A DNA stretch of 64,000 nt from Sinomonas sp. R1AF57 (GTDB taxonomy: Bacteria; Actinomycetota; Actinomycetes; Actinomycetales; Micrococcaceae): contig NZ_CP022463.1 of assembly GCF_002224485.1 (NCBI RefSeq), forward strand, positions 216,376 to 280,375, read 5' to 3'. The notes below the pieces were generated by a model. That model searched no databases. It saw only the letters and a program-made list of their open reading frames with translations, and had not been told where the DNA came from. This document shows positions 45,601 through 54,882 of this stretch, piece by piece. Positions within the stretch are counted from its first letter, which is position 1, and each line of letters opens with the position of its first letter. Made by a program: the position numbers and the translations under genes.

Positions 45601-45731
45601 GGTCCTGGGACCTCAACTACGGGGTGGGCGGGGCGCTGAACGGGCCGAACATCGGGTTCGACCATCCCGGCGGCGCGATCGCGTTCCGGTACGACCCCGC
45701 CACGCATCTGGTGACGGCGGTGTCGGGCTGA
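42603..45731 (+). CDS. Secreted GH13 alpha-amylase with three X25 starch-binding modules
   Basis: The 1042-residue protein has a signal peptide (AAAAVVLAAGLLTQGATTAL, cleavage expected after ALA near residue 39). The GH13 catalytic core has all four conserved regions: DIITNH near 184, GFRIDTMKH with the nucleophile Asp near 317, MFGEVYD with the acid-base Glu near 351, and FLGNHD with the stabilising Asp near 422. A beta-sandwich region follows, and then three tandem modules of about 98 residues (each with CAGDWDPAC-like and GSWDLNYG-like motifs), which match the X25 modules of amylopullulanases. Alpha-glucan hydrolysis outside the cell is likely. Confidence 0.9.
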   Translation: MTNRPFRPRARGARRAGAAAAAVVLAAGLLTQGATTALAGPAPSPASPATGAAHSFRTAAGTENYYFVMTDRFANGTAANDQGGLGADPMVSGFDPANKGFYHGGDLAGLTGKLDYIQGLGTTAIWLTPSFKNKAVQPQDKSAGYHGYWITDFTQIDPHLGTNAELGDLITKAHERGMKVYFDIITNHTADVIKYTEGDRKGYISKTAAPYRDAAGNVFDDAAVADQPSFPVMDPATSFPYHPYVSPGEENLKVPAWLNDVSLYHNRGDSTFAGESANYGDFSGLDDLFTENPTVLNGFIDVYRKWIGDFGIDGFRIDTMKHVNDEFWQKFSPAILDYAHSVGKKDFFMFGEVYDTSRDFTSKFTTSDGVRAVLDFPFQQAARSYASASSPATTLQKLFQGDDWYTTATSNVYQLPTFLGNHDMGRIGSFIAQDNPNASDAEKVARDRLATELMYFSRGNPIVYYGDEQGFTGAGGDQLARQDMFASKTPEYLADTLLGTTATHASDNYVTTHPLYTSIADLAKVVKDNPALRTGAHQDRYADATAGVYAFSRIDATAQREYVVALNNTAAPRTAAVPTYLAQRPFAKVFGDGAADRLKTAADKTLTVTVPAFSTVVYESAGRIPDSAAAPVPVLGTPKAAGGDNTRVNVTADLPRDSFYEVTFQARTPGGQWENIGTDDTYPYQVFHATKGMTPGTPLEYRALTLDNAGHTAASAATVSAVVPTPVDPDAPKGPAPQPLSVTVAGDYQHLAGCAGDWDPACEATMAQYDPVASEWRLTLDLPAGTYQVKAALNGSWTQNYGDGGAPNGANISVRHPGGKLTFTYRHDTHLTTVAEHAAQPSAVAVPGTLNTAMGCAADWDPACPQTQLAFDGAQGVWRGTYTLPAGSYSYKAALNRSWDVNYGVGGAVNGPNIGLDHPGGTVTFSYNDSTHLVTAGWPVTQPASVNLPGTYQHLAGCAGDWDPACPATSAVWDPRSQGWILRLASLPAGSYSFKAALNGSWDLNYGVGGALNGPNIGFDHPGGAIAFRYDPATHLVTAVSG

Positions 45732-45740
45732 CCTCGTCTG

Positions 45741-45791
45741 GTTGAGGGGTCATGTCCCTGCGCGCAGGAGTCAGGGACATGACCCCTCAAC
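45741..45791. repeat. Palindromic element family B after the amylase gene
   Basis: GTTGAGGGGTCATGTCCCTG at 45741-45760 is perfectly complementary to 45772-45791 over 20 bp, with an 11-base loop. It follows the amylase stop by 9 bases and precedes the alcohol dehydrogenase. Related arms are found at 25754-25877 and, as a half element, at 62494. Confidence 0.9.
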
Positions 45792-45854
45792 AACCGGTCG
45801 GACACCGGACCTCGGTCCCTGTCCGCCCCGGCTGGCCCGCGGCACAATGGCGCC

Positions 45855-46907
45855 ATGCGCGCATGGTGGGTGGACGTCCCGGGGCCCGCGGGCGGTGCCT
45901 CCGGGGACGGTGAGGGTGGCCCGCTCGTCGTCGGCGAGCGGGCCGACCCCGTCCCCGGGCCCGGCGAGATCCTGGTCAGGGTGTCGGTGTGCGGGGTGTG
46001 CAGGACCGACCTGCACCTCGCCGAGGGTGACCTCGCGCCCAGGCGGCAGGGCGTCGTCCCGGGCCACGAAGTGGTCGGGACGGTGGAGGCCGCCGGGGCG
46101 GGAGCGTCCCGCTTCGAGGTCGGCGAACGGGTGGGGATCGCCTGGCTCCGCGGGACCTGCGGCACGTGCCGGTTCTGCCGCGCCGGCCGGGAGAACCTGT
46201 GCGAAGCACCCCGGTTCACCGGGTGGGACGACGACGGCGGGTACGCGGAGCTCGCCGTCGTGCGCGAGGACTACGCCTACAGGGTGCCCGAGGCGTTCGA
46301 AGTCCGGGAGGCCGCGCCGCTGCTGTGCGCTGGGATCATCGGATACCGGGCGCTGAAGCGGGCCGACGTTCCCGACGGCGGGCGCCTCGGCATCTACGGC
46401 TTCGGCGGGAGTGCGCACATCACCGCCCAGCTTGCGCTCCACCTCGGCGCGACGGTCTACGTCATGACGCGCGCCCCGGAGGCGCGGGCGCTCGCGCTCG
46501 AGCTCGGCGCCGCGTGGGCCGGGGCCGCGGACGAGGAGCCGCCCGAGAAGCTCGACTCCGCGATCCTCTTCGCGCCGGTCGGCACGCTCGTCCCGCCTGC
46601 GCTGGCCGCGCTGGACCGGGGCGGGACCCTCGCGGTCGCCGGCATCCATCTCAGCGACATCCCGGAGCTGAATTACCAGCGCCACCTCTTCGAGGAGCGG
46701 CAGTTGCGCAGCGTCACCGCCAACACGCGCGCCGACGGCGAGGAGTTCCTCCGCCTCGCCGCCGAGATCCCCGTGCGCACGACGACGGTGCCGTACCCCT
46801 TCGGCGCCGCTCACCGCGCGCTCGCCGACCTCGCGGGGGACCGGATCACGGGGGCCGCCGTGCTCGAGGTGTGTCCCCGGCCCCCCGGACAAACGACTGC
46901 TCCGTAA
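45855..46907 (+). CDS. Zinc-dependent alcohol dehydrogenase
   Basis: The 350-residue MDR enzyme carries [20 protein letters not shown] with the catalytic zinc Cys, [13 protein letters not shown] with the second zinc ligand, the structural zinc Cys set in [20 protein letters not shown], and a GFGGSAH cofactor loop. It resembles AdhA-type zinc alcohol dehydrogenases that skip the usual GxGGLGH loop. Substrate is unknown. CACAAT at 45841-45846 lies 8 bases before the ATG with no ribosome site, so it may be leaderless. Its final TTAP codons and TAA belong to palindrome copy 3. Confidence 0.87.
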   Translation: MRAWWVDVPGPAGGASGDGEGGPLVVGERADPVPGPGEILVRVSVCGVCRTDLHLAEGDLAPRRQGVVPGHEVVGTVEAAGAGASRFEVGERVGIAWLRGTCGTCRFCRAGRENLCEAPRFTGWDDDGGYAELAVVREDYAYRVPEAFEVREAAPLLCAGIIGYRALKRADVPDGGRLGIYGFGGSAHITAQLALHLGATVYVMTRAPEARALALELGAAWAGAADEEPPEKLDSAILFAPVGTLVPPALAALDRGGTLAVAGIHLSDIPELNYQRHLFEERQLRSVTANTRADGEEFLRLAAEIPVRTTTVPYPFGAAHRALADLAGDRITGAAVLEVCPRPPGQTTAP

Positions 46908-46949
46908 GTGTCCTTCTGAGGCGTCAGAACGACACTTACGGAGCAGTCG
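46894..46949. repeat. Palindromic element family A, copy 3
   Basis: Arms at 46894-46919 and 46924-46949 match at 25 of 26 positions with a 4-base loop. The left arm starts CGACTGCTCCGTAAGTGTC and contains the TAA stop of the alcohol dehydrogenase at 46905-46907. It lies between two convergent genes, 30 bases from the purL stop. Confidence 0.92.
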
Positions 46950-46979
46950 ATGGGTGGGGCCTGGGGCCGGGGGCCGGGG

Positions 46980-49310
46980 TCAGGCGAAGTGCTTCGGCAG
47001 CGTCCCCTCATGGGCCTCGCGGAGGTCCGCGAGGGGCAGCTCGAACTGGCCCTGGACGTCGATCGAGGTCGCGAGGACGTCGACCACGCCGAGGCGCTGC
47101 ACCGGGTAGTTCCGGGCGGTCGCCATGTCGTTGAAGCGGACCTCCTCGGAGCGCGGCACCGACACGATCGCGCGGCCCTGCGACTCGGAGAAGAGCGCGG
47201 TGAAGACATCGATGCCGTCGCGCTCGCACAGCTCGTCGAGGGAGACCCGCGCGCCCACGCCGAAGCGCAGCGCCATCTCGGCCAGCCCGGCGGCGAGGCC
47301 GCCCTCGGAGAGGTCGTGCGCGGCGTCGATCATCCCGTCGCGGGAGGCGTTGATGAGGATCGCGCCCAGCGTCTTCTCCGCCTCGAGGTCCAGCTTCGGC
47401 GGGAGCCCGCCGAGGTGGCCGCGCAGGTTGGCGAACTCGGACCCGTCCAGCTCGTCGCGGGTGACGCCGAGCAGGTAGATCGCCTGCCCGTCCGCGTTCC
47501 GCTGCCAGCCCGACGGCGTGCGGCGGGCGACGTCGTCGAACCGGCCCAGGACGCCGACCACGGGGGTGGGGTGGATCGCCGTCGTGCCCGTCTGGTTGTA
47601 GAGCGAGACGTTTCCGCCGGTCACCGGGATGCCGAGCACCTGGCAGGCATCGGCGAGGCCGCGGACGGCTTCGGCGAACTGCCACATGACCTCGGGGTCC
47701 TCGGGGGAGCCGAAGTTGAGGCAGTCGGTGACGGCCATCGGCACGGCGCCCGAGGTGGCGACGTTGCGGTACGACTCCGCGAGGGCCAGCTGCGCGCCCG
47801 TGTACGGGTCGAGGTAGGCGTAGCGGCCGTTGGCGTCGGTCGAGAGGCCCACGCCCATGCCGGTCTCCTCGTCGACGCGGATCACGCCGGCGTCGTCGGG
47901 GGAGGCGAGGGCCGTGTTTCCGCCCACGTAGTGGTCGTACTGCCTGGTGACCCACGACTTGTCGCACATGTTCGGGCTCGCCATGAGCTCGAGGACCGCG
48001 GCTTTGAGCTCCTCGCCCGTGGAGGGCAGGTCCTTGCCTGCCTCGGACGCGCGGAACGTGTCGCCCTGGACGCCGTCGAGCCACTCGGGGCGGTGGTACG
48101 GGCGGTTGTACACGGGGCCCTCGTGGGCCACGGTGCGCGGGTCCACGTCGACGATCGTCTCGCCGTCCCACGTGATGATGAGCCGGCCGGTGTCGGTGAC
48201 CTCGCCGAGCCACGAGTACTCGACGTTCCACTTGTCCATGACCTTCTCGAACTCGGCCACGTTCTCCGGGGTCACGACCGCCATCATGCGCTCCTGCGAC
48301 TCCGACATGAGGATCTCGCCGGGGGTCAGGGTGGGGTCGCGGAGGAGGACGTTGGTCAGCTCGACCTGCATGCCGCCGTCGCCGTTGGAGGCCAGCTCCG
48401 AGGTGGCGCACGAGATGCCGGCAGCGCCGAGGTCCTGGATGCCCTCGACGAGGGAGTGCTTGAAGAGCTCGAGGCAGCACTCGATGAGCACCTTCTCGGC
48501 GAACGGGTCGCCCACCTGGACGGCGGGCCGCTTGGAGGGCTTGGTGTCGTCGAAGGACTCCGAGGCGAGCACCGAGGCGCCGCCGATCCCGTCACCGCCC
48601 GTGCGGGCACCGAACAGGACCACCTTGTTGCCCACGCCGGAGGCGTTGGCGAGGCGCAGGTCCTCGTGGCGCAGCACGCCCACGGCGAGCGCGTTCACGA
48701 GCGGGTTGGCCTGGTAGACCGAGTCGAAGACGACCTCGCCGCCGATGTTCGGCAGTCCCAGGGAATTGCCGTAGCCGCCGATGCCCGAGACGATGCCGTG
48801 CACGAGGCGGGCCGTGTCCGGGTGGTCGATCGCGCCGAAGCGCAGCGGGTCCATGACGGCCACGGGGCGGGCGCCCATCGAGATGATGTCGCGGACGATG
48901 CCGCCGATGCCGGTCGCCGCGCCCTGGTAGGGCTCGACGAAGGACGGGTGGTTGTGGGACTCGACCTTGAAGGTCACGGCCCAGCCGTCGCCGAGGTCGG
49001 TCACGCCGGCGTTCTCGCCGATGCCGACCATCATGTCCTTCTTCATCTCGTCGGTGAGCTTCTCGCCGAACTGGCGCAGGTGCACCTTGGAGGACTTGTA
49101 GGAGCAGTGCTCGCTCCACATGACCGAGTACATCGCGAGCTCGGCGGCGGTGGGGCGGCGGCCGAGGAGCTTGACGATCTCGTCGAACTCGTTCTCCTTC
49201 AGGCCCAGCTCGGCCCAGGGGAGGTCGGTAGCGGGAGTCTGCGCCGCGTGCTCGACCGTGTCGATGTTGAACTTGCGGGCGGTCGCTGTTTCTGTGTTCC
49301 CTGCGGTCAC
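46980..49310 (-). CDS. purL: Phosphoribosylformylglycinamidine synthase, PurL subunit
   Basis: PurL is the ATP-dependent synthetase part of the FGAR amidotransferase of purine synthesis. The 776 residues are the small, multi-subunit type. Seen are [67 protein letters not shown], and the C-terminal [19 protein letters not shown]. The GTG at 49310 overlaps the purQ stop (GTGA). The order purS-purQ-purL on one strand, nearly gap-free, fits a complex made in fixed proportion. Confidence 0.96.
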   Translation of the reverse strand: MTAGNTETATARKFNIDTVEHAAQTPATDLPWAELGLKENEFDEIVKLLGRRPTAAELAMYSVMWSEHCSYKSSKVHLRQFGEKLTDEMKKDMMVGIGENAGVTDLGDGWAVTFKVESHNHPSFVEPYQGAATGIGGIVRDIISMGARPVAVMDPLRFGAIDHPDTARLVHGIVSGIGGYGNSLGLPNIGGEVVFDSVYQANPLVNALAVGVLRHEDLRLANASGVGNKVVLFGARTGGDGIGGASVLASESFDDTKPSKRPAVQVGDPFAEKVLIECCLELFKHSLVEGIQDLGAAGISCATSELASNGDGGMQVELTNVLLRDPTLTPGEILMSESQERMMAVVTPENVAEFEKVMDKWNVEYSWLGEVTDTGRLIITWDGETIVDVDPRTVAHEGPVYNRPYHRPEWLDGVQGDTFRASEAGKDLPSTGEELKAAVLELMASPNMCDKSWVTRQYDHYVGGNTALASPDDAGVIRVDEETGMGVGLSTDANGRYAYLDPYTGAQLALAESYRNVATSGAVPMAVTDCLNFGSPEDPEVMWQFAEAVRGLADACQVLGIPVTGGNVSLYNQTGTTAIHPTPVVGVLGRFDDVARRTPSGWQRNADGQAIYLLGVTRDELDGSEFANLRGHLGGLPPKLDLEAEKTLGAILINASRDGMIDAAHDLSEGGLAAGLAEMALRFGVGARVSLDELCERDGIDVFTALFSESQGRAIVSVPRSEEVRFNDMATARNYPVQRLGVVDVLATSIDVQGQFELPLADLREAHEGTLPKHFA

Positions 49311-50089
49311 TTGGAGCCTCCGACGAGCGTGGTCAGGACGGACGTGAAGAAGCCGAGCCCGTCGGTCGAATAGCCGCAGTCCTCGGGCGAGAGGGGGCCG
49401 AAGCCGGGCTCGACGGCGTGCTCCGGGTGGGGCATGAGCCCGACGACGTTGCCCGCGGCGTTCGTGATGCCCGCGATGTTGCGGCGCGAGCCGTTCGGGT
49501 TCCAGCCCACGTAGCGGAAGGCGACGCGGCCCTCGCCCTCGAGCTCGTCGAGGGTCTTCTCGTCCGCGACGTACTGCCCGTCCTGGTTCTTCAGGACGAC
49601 GGTGATCTCCTGGCCGACCTCGTAGTCGCTGGTCCACGCGGTCTGGTTGTTCTCGACGCGCAGCACCTGGTCGCGGCAGATGAACTTCAGGTGGTCGTTC
49701 TTGATCATCGAGCCCGGGAGCAGGTGGCTCTCGGTGAGGACCTGGAAGCCGTTGCAGATGCCCAGCACGGGGAGCTTGGCCTCGGAGTTGGCCGCGTCGA
49801 TGATCTTGCCCATGAGCGGCGCGAACCGCGCGATGGCACCGGCGCGGAGGTAGTCCCCGTAGGAGAAGCCGCCGGGGAGCACGACGGCGTCCACGTCGCC
49901 GAGCGTCTCGTCTGCGTGCCACAGCGGGACGGGAGTCGCGCCCGCGAGGCGGACGGCGCGCGCGGCGTCGCGGTCGTCGAGCGTGCCGGGGAAGGTCACG
50001 ACGCCAATCCGGGCACCGGAAAGCACAGCGCCGGAGAGGGGCGCGGACTCGGGCCCGCTGAGGTCTGCGATGAGGGGGGTCTCGCTCAT
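49307..50089 (-). CDS. purQ: Phosphoribosylformylglycinamidine synthase, PurQ glutaminase subunit
   Basis: PurQ releases ammonia from glutamine for PurL. The 260-residue class I glutaminase has the nucleophile Cys in [14 protein letters not shown], preceded by [20 protein letters not shown], and the His and Glu of the triad in [12 protein letters not shown]. It has about 25 residues before the usual start ([19 protein letters not shown]), a modest N-terminal extension. It begins 2 bases after the purS stop and overlaps purL. Confidence 0.96.
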   Translation of the reverse strand: MSETPLIADLSGPESAPLSGAVLSGARIGVVTFPGTLDDRDAARAVRLAGATPVPLWHADETLGDVDAVVLPGGFSYGDYLRAGAIARFAPLMGKIIDAANSEAKLPVLGICNGFQVLTESHLLPGSMIKNDHLKFICRDQVLRVENNQTAWTSDYEVGQEITVVLKNQDGQYVADEKTLDELEGEGRVAFRYVGWNPNGSRRNIAGITNAAGNVVGLMPHPEHAVEPGFGPLSPEDCGYSTDGLGFFTSVLTTLVGGSK

Positions 50090-50091
50090 GC

Positions 50092-50382
50092 TCAGGCCTC
50101 GGCGCCTGCGGTCGCGTCCGCAGTGCTCGCGTCCTCTGCGAGCACCTCGACGTTCACCACGTCCTCGATGACCGGGTTCGAGAGCATCGTCGCGGCGGCG
50201 TTGCGTGCCTGCTCGAGGACCTCGTCCGTCACGGGGCCCTCTACCGTGAGCTCGAAGCGCTTGCCCTGGCGCACGCCGCTGAAGGCGGTGAAGCCGAGCC
50301 GCGGCAGCGCCCCCACGATCGCCTTACCCTGAGGGTCGAGAATCTCGGGTTTGGGCATGACATCGACAACGATCCGCGGCAT
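50092..50382 (-). CDS. purS: Phosphoribosylformylglycinamidine synthase, PurS subunit
   Basis: The 96-residue protein begins [20 protein letters not shown], then [20 protein letters not shown] and [18 protein letters not shown], the complete PurS pattern. PurS bridges PurQ and PurL in the complex. An acidic Ala/Thr-rich tail of about 15 residues is added. AGGAG lies about 9 bases before the ATG at 50382. It is first in the operon and divergent from ychJ. Confidence 0.94.
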   Translation of the reverse strand: MPRIVVDVMPKPEILDPQGKAIVGALPRLGFTAFSGVRQGKRFELTVEGPVTDEVLEQARNAAATMLSNPVIEDVVNVEVLAEDASTADATAGAEA

Positions 50383-50467
50383 CGAAAGGTGCTCCTGTGC
50401 TTGGGGGTGGTTGGGCAAGCACTCGGCTTGCACCCCGATTCTACCGGAGGCGCTTACCATAGCCCGC

Positions 50468-50884
50468 ATGCGTCCCGGAACCCCCGATCCCGATCTGCGC
50501 TGCCCTTGCGGGAGCGGTGACACGTACGGCGCCTGCTGCGGCCGATTCCACAGCGGCCTCGCCCAGGGCGCCTCCGCGCCCACGGCGGAGGCCCTCATGC
50601 GCTCGCGCTACTCGGCCTACGCCCTCGGCGACACCTCCTACCTGCTGGCCACCTGGCACCCGTCCACGCGCCCGCCCACCCTCGAACTCGACACGTCGAC
50701 GCGGTGGCGGCGCCTCGACGTCGTGCGCGCGACGGCGGGCGGCCCCTTCGACACGGAGGGGACCGTGGACTTCGAGGCGCGCTTCGTCGACGAGGGAGGG
50801 CGCGGCGTGCTGCGCGAGCACTCGCGGTTCGTCCGCGAAGAGGGACGCTGGTACTACGTCGACGGCGACGTCGCCGGGGCCTGA
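50468..50884 (+). CDS. YchJ/UPF0225 family SEC-C motif protein
   Basis: The 138-residue protein starts with a SEC-C zinc motif (CPCGSGDTYGACCGRFHSG), followed by the YchJ NTF2-like domain (TAEALMRSRYSAYALGDTSY, LLATWHPSTRP, EHSRFVREEGRWYYVDGD). Function of the family is unknown. TACCAT at 50455-50460 is 7 bases from the ATG and no ribosome site is present, which suggests leaderless translation. Confidence 0.88.
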   Translation: MRPGTPDPDLRCPCGSGDTYGACCGRFHSGLAQGASAPTAEALMRSRYSAYALGDTSYLLATWHPSTRPPTLELDTSTRWRRLDVVRATAGGPFDTEGTVDFEARFVDEGGRGVLREHSRFVREEGRWYYVDGDVAGA

Positions 50885-50985
50885 GGGCTGCCATAGGGAA
50901 CGAAAAAGTGCCGTATTGGGCTGGGTCTTTTCCTCGCGGACGGGAGTAGATTTCCGGGCAAACGAGAACGGCTCGAGGAGGATCA

Positions 50986-51279
50986 ATGACGCTCCAGATC
51001 ACCGAAGTCTCCGCCTGCACGGTCGACAACTGCTCGTTCAACCACGACCACGAATGCAGCGCCTACGCCATCACGGTGGGCGGCGGCGAGAACCACGCGA
51101 GCTGTGGGACGTTCATCGACACCTCCTCCCTGGGCGGCCTGCCCAAGGTTCTGGCCCACGTGGGAGCCTGCCAGCGCGGGGAATGCGTCCACAACGACCA
51201 CCTCATGTGCAACGCCCACGATGTGCGGGTCGGCCCCGGCAGCGACGCTGCGGACTGCCTGACCTACGAGCACCGCTAG
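50986..51279 (+). CDS. DUF1540 cysteine-rich protein
   Basis: The 97-residue protein has two DUF1540-like units, ACTVDNCSFNHDHECSAYAI with ASCGTF, and ACQRGECVHNDHLMCNAHDV with ADCLTY, each with four Cys and a His suited to bind metal. Function is unknown. GAGGAGG at 50975-50981 precedes the ATG and TAGATT at 50947-50952 could be the -10. A hairpin at 51283-51307 (CGGACC...GGTCCG) follows the stop. Confidence 0.85.
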   Translation: MTLQITEVSACTVDNCSFNHDHECSAYAITVGGGENHASCGTFIDTSSLGGLPKVLAHVGACQRGECVHNDHLMCNAHDVRVGPGSDAADCLTYEHR

Positions 51280-51307
51280 GGCCGGACCGGCGGATCCGCC
51301 GGGTCCG

Positions 51308-51504
51308 CAGAGGCCCTCAGTCCTCAAGGAAAGTCAAGGAAGACAGGGAGGCGCAGGCAGCGAAGGACAGCGACTCGGGGATGCCGCGGCGGATGTAAGG
51401 CCTCGGTCGCCGTAGGCCCCGGACTGTCAGAGGCCAGCAAGCAGAGATCCCCAACGGAAGGACATCTGCACACCAGACAGAGAACACGAAAGAGACAGAC
51501 GCCT
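51308..51504 (+). other. Gene-free stretch ending at a strong terminator; possible small RNA
   Basis: Between the DUF1540 stop and the protease start there are about 450 bases without a convincing gene. The part up to 51504 is purine-rich (for example AAGGAAAGTCAAGGAAGACA at 51324) and ends in a strong rightward terminator, yet the nearest rightward gene ends 225 bases earlier. A long 3' untranslated region or a separate small RNA would explain this. No known RNA family was recognised, and a leftward frame here looks spurious. Confidence 0.3.
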
Positions 51505-51538
51505 GAGGGGCGCGCCGCAGTCGGCGCGCCCCTCTTTT
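51505..51538 (+). terminator. Rho-independent terminator
   Basis: GAGGGGCGCGCC at 51505-51516 and GGCGCGCCCCTC at 51523-51534 form a perfect 12-bp stem with a 6-nt loop followed by TTTTCT, and a second T-run lies a few bases on. This is the most canonical intrinsic terminator of the window. Confidence 0.85.
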
Positions 51539-51735
51539 CTGCGCGCCTTTTTTCTGCGCACCGGTCGCCGCCCCTGGCATCTTCGATCCGCGCTCCTGTC
51601 AAGCCTCTGTCATATCTGTGAAGTTGGTGGGATCCATCTTCCGGATAGATCTAGTGTGAAGCACTCGCTTCGGGTAGCTTGTGGCCCAATCCGCCGTGGC
51701 GGAGGTCACACTCGCTCCTGAAAGGTCTCACTCGC

Positions 51736-54700
51736 GTGAACAGAGAAAACCTCGGCCGGGGGCGGCCCGGGCTGACGCGCCTCGCGGCGCTCGCCGTCGG
51801 GCTGCCCCTCGTCCTCACCGCCGTCGCGGCGCCGGCCGGCGCAGCGCCCGACATCACCCCGACCGCGCCGGCAGCCTCCCGGGCCGACGCCGGCGCCTCG
51901 TACGAGGATGGCCGGCACATCGTGGTCCTCGCCGAACAGGCCGTGGCTGCCTACGACGGCGGCACACCCGGCTACGCGGCCACCGCTCCTAGCAAGGGCC
52001 GCAAGGTCGACTCCGGCAGCCCGAACGTGAGGGCCTACGACGCGCACCTGCGCAAGGCCCAGCGGGACGTCGCCGCCCGGAACGGCGTGGCCGTAGGCCA
52101 GCAGTTCACGACGGCGCTCAACGGCTTCGTCGCCGACCTCACCGCTGCGCAGGCCCAGACGCTCGCGAAGGACCCGCGGGTCGTGGCCGTCGCCAAGGAC
52201 GTGCAGGCGGCCCCGGACTACACGAGCAATGACTTCATGAAGCTGACGGGCCCGCAGGGGGCATGGGCCACGCAGTTCGGCGGCAAGGAGGGCGCGGGGA
52301 AGGGGACGGTGGTCGGGGTCATCGACACGGGGTACTCCCCGGACAACCCCTTCCTGGCCGGGGAGCCGGTGACTGCGCTGGCGCCCGGGGCGAAGCCCCA
52401 GGTCGGCATCCCGTACCGGGATTCCGACGGCAGGATCGCGATGCTCAAGGGCGACGGCACGACCTTCACGGGGGAATGCCAGGCCGGCACGGACACGGGG
52501 GCGTCCTTCGATGGGACGGCCTGCAACTCCAAGGTGGTTTCGGCGCGCTACTTCGCGGACGGCTTCCTCGCGTCGGTGCCCGCCCCGCACCGCGCGCCCG
52601 AGGAGGTCATCTCCCCGGTGGACATCGGCTCCCACGGCACCCACACGGCGTCGACCGCGGCAGGGAACGCCGACGTCCGCATGAGCATCGCGGGCACCGA
52701 CTTCGGCGTGAGCTCCGGGGTGGCGCCGTCGGCGAAGGTCTCCGTCTACAAGGTCTGCTGGGAGGACGACGACCCGAACACCGGCGGCTGCTACAGCTCG
52801 GCCTCGGTGGCGGCGATCGAGGCTGCCATCCAGGACGGTGTGGACGTGCTCAACTACTCGATCTCGGGCAACACGGGTTCCACCACGGACCCCGTGGCGC
52901 TCGCGTTCCTCAACGCCGCCGCCGCGGGGATCTTCGTCTCGGCGTCGGCGGGCAACTCGGGGCCGGCGGCCTCGACCGTCAACCACTCCTCTCCGTGGCT
53001 CACCACGGTGGCCGCGAGCACCTTCCCCGGCGACCTGGTGGGCACCGTGAAGGTCTCGGACGGCTCGACCTACCGCGGCGCGACGGTCATGAGCGGCGAG
53101 GTGCTCGACAAGGCCCCGGTCCTGGCGGCCGACGCCGCCGCGGCCGGTGCGGCGGACGCGAATCTGTGCTTCGCCGGCAGCCTCGACCCGGCCAAGGCCG
53201 CCGGCAAGGTCGTGGTGTGCGACCGCGGCGTCAACGCGCGCACCGACAAGAGCGCGGAGGTCAAGCGGGCCGGGGGCGTGGGGATGGTCCTCGTCAACCT
53301 GGGCCCGAGCTCGGAGGATTCGGACCTGCACGCGGTGCCGACGATCCACGTCAACGCGCCCGAGGGCCCCGAGCTCAAGGCGAAGATCGCCGCCAACCCG
53401 TCCCTGACCGTCAGTCTCGTCAAGGGCGACCTCACGGGCAGGCCCGCCAGCCCGACCCCGCAGATCGCCGGCTTCTCCTCCCGGGGCCCCTCGCTCGCCT
53501 CCGGCGGCGACCTGCTCAAGCCGGACGTATCCGCGCCCGGCGTGAATGTCCTGGCCGGCGTCTCGACCGTGGGGAACCACGGCGAGCAGTTCGGGTTCAT
53601 GTCGGGCACGTCCATGGCGGCCCCGCACATCGCCGGCGTCGGCGCGCTCGTGCTGGGCAGGAACCCGTCGTGGTCGCCGGCGATGGTCAAGTCCGCCATG
53701 ATGACGACCGCGTACCCGCTCGTCAACGCCGACGGCACCGCCAACCGCAACCCCTTCGACGGGGGTGCCGGCCACGTCGACACGACCAAGGTCACCGATC
53801 CGGGCCTCGTGTACAACGCCGGATCGAAGGACTGGCTCGCGTTCCTCAACGGCCAGGGCTACCCGACGGGTGCGCCGCAGGCCGGCTCGCTCGCCGCGAA
53901 GGACGTGAACGTCCCCTCGATCGCACTGGGGTCCCTCGTCGGGGAGGTCCAGGTGAAGCGCCAGCTGACGGCACTGGTCCCCGGCCTGTACCGGCCGCAG
54001 GTCACGCTGCCCGGCGTCGAGGTCCACGTCGAGCCGCAGGCGCTCAACTTCTCGAAGGCGGGGCAGACCCGCGAGGTCACCATCACCGTGAAGAACGTCT
54101 CGGCCCCGCTCGGGAAGTTCACCACCGGGACCCTCTCGTGGGTGGGTCCCCGCACCGTCACCTCGCCGATCGCCGTGCGCCCGGTCGATGCGAAGGTCGA
54201 ACCGGCCTACAGCTTCTCGTCCGCAACCGGCGACGGCTCCGGGACCTTCACGCTGACCTCGGGGAGCGACGCACCGATCACCGTGGGCGTCGAGGGCCTC
54301 GCCCCGGTCGCCCAGAAGGCCATCACCAAGGTGCCCGGCCCGGTGAGGGCCACGAATGACGCCGCGAACGGACTCGTCGCGGTGGGCGTGCCGGCGGGCC
54401 AGAAGGTCGCCCGGTTCGAGCTCAGCGCCGCCGACAGCCAGACCGACTGGGACCTGTACGTCCTCGGCCCCAACGGCTCGGGCGGGCTCAGACAGTACAC
54501 GGCCGCGACCGGTTCGGCAAGCGAGAGCCTCGAAATCGCGGACCCGCTGCCGGGCACGTACTACGTCATCGGGAACCTCTTCGCGAGCCCCGGCAACGGC
54601 TCCTCGGACGCAGTGCTCCGCGCTGCGACCTGGGCGGGGGATGCGGGCAACGCCGTGGTCGCGCCGAACCCGATCGTCGCCGCCAACGGCGCCCAGGCCA

Positions 54701-54882
54701 CCGAGACCCTCTCGTGGACAGGGCTCGCACCGGGCGCCTACATGGGCCGCCTCGCGTTCGGCGACAACGGCGTCCGCAGCATGGTGAACGTCGCGGTCGG
54801 CGCCGGCACGGCGGCGGCCCCGGGAGCCTCCGCCCCCGGCGCCCCCGAGATGGCGCCCGTCGACGTCGTCCCCGGCCAGTGA
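51736..54882 (+). CDS. Secreted S8 subtilisin-like serine protease
   Basis: The 1048-residue protein has a signal peptide (LTRLAALAVGLPLVLTAVAA, cleavage near AGA-AP), an inhibitor I9-like propeptide (HIVVLAEQAVAAYDGG to about residue 150), and an S8 domain with the triad Asp197 (VVGVIDTGYSP), His300 (GSHGTHTAS) and Ser626 (MSGTSMAAPH). A PA domain is inserted between His and Ser (VVCDRGVNARTDKSAEVKRA), and a fibronectin-like and a prepeptidase-type C-terminal region follow. The architecture matches plant-type subtilases and actinobacterial homologues. The GTG start at 51736 is preceded by AAAGGT. Confidence 0.9.
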   Translation: MNRENLGRGRPGLTRLAALAVGLPLVLTAVAAPAGAAPDITPTAPAASRADAGASYEDGRHIVVLAEQAVAAYDGGTPGYAATAPSKGRKVDSGSPNVRAYDAHLRKAQRDVAARNGVAVGQQFTTALNGFVADLTAAQAQTLAKDPRVVAVAKDVQAAPDYTSNDFMKLTGPQGAWATQFGGKEGAGKGTVVGVIDTGYSPDNPFLAGEPVTALAPGAKPQVGIPYRDSDGRIAMLKGDGTTFTGECQAGTDTGASFDGTACNSKVVSARYFADGFLASVPAPHRAPEEVISPVDIGSHGTHTASTAAGNADVRMSIAGTDFGVSSGVAPSAKVSVYKVCWEDDDPNTGGCYSSASVAAIEAAIQDGVDVLNYSISGNTGSTTDPVALAFLNAAAAGIFVSASAGNSGPAASTVNHSSPWLTTVAASTFPGDLVGTVKVSDGSTYRGATVMSGEVLDKAPVLAADAAAAGAADANLCFAGSLDPAKAAGKVVVCDRGVNARTDKSAEVKRAGGVGMVLVNLGPSSEDSDLHAVPTIHVNAPEGPELKAKIAANPSLTVSLVKGDLTGRPASPTPQIAGFSSRGPSLASGGDLLKPDVSAPGVNVLAGVSTVGNHGEQFGFMSGTSMAAPHIAGVGALVLGRNPSWSPAMVKSAMMTTAYPLVNADGTANRNPFDGGAGHVDTTKVTDPGLVYNAGSKDWLAFLNGQGYPTGAPQAGSLAAKDVNVPSIALGSLVGEVQVKRQLTALVPGLYRPQVTLPGVEVHVEPQALNFSKAGQTREVTITVKNVSAPLGKFTTGTLSWVGPRTVTSPIAVRPVDAKVEPAYSFSSATGDGSGTFTLTSGSDAPITVGVEGLAPVAQKAITKVPGPVRATNDAANGLVAVGVPAGQKVARFELSAADSQTDWDLYVLGPNGSGGLRQYTAATGSASESLEIADPLPGTYYVIGNLFASPGNGSSDAVLRAATWAGDAGNAVVAPNPIVAANGAQATETLSWTGLAPGAYMGRLAFGDNGVRSMVNVAVGAGTAAAPGASAPGAPEMAPVDVVPGQ

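Noticed and set aside
51317-51580. Minus-strand open frame of 87 codons in the gene-free stretch
   Set aside because: It runs through a strong terminator, has no ribosome site and no recognisable motif.
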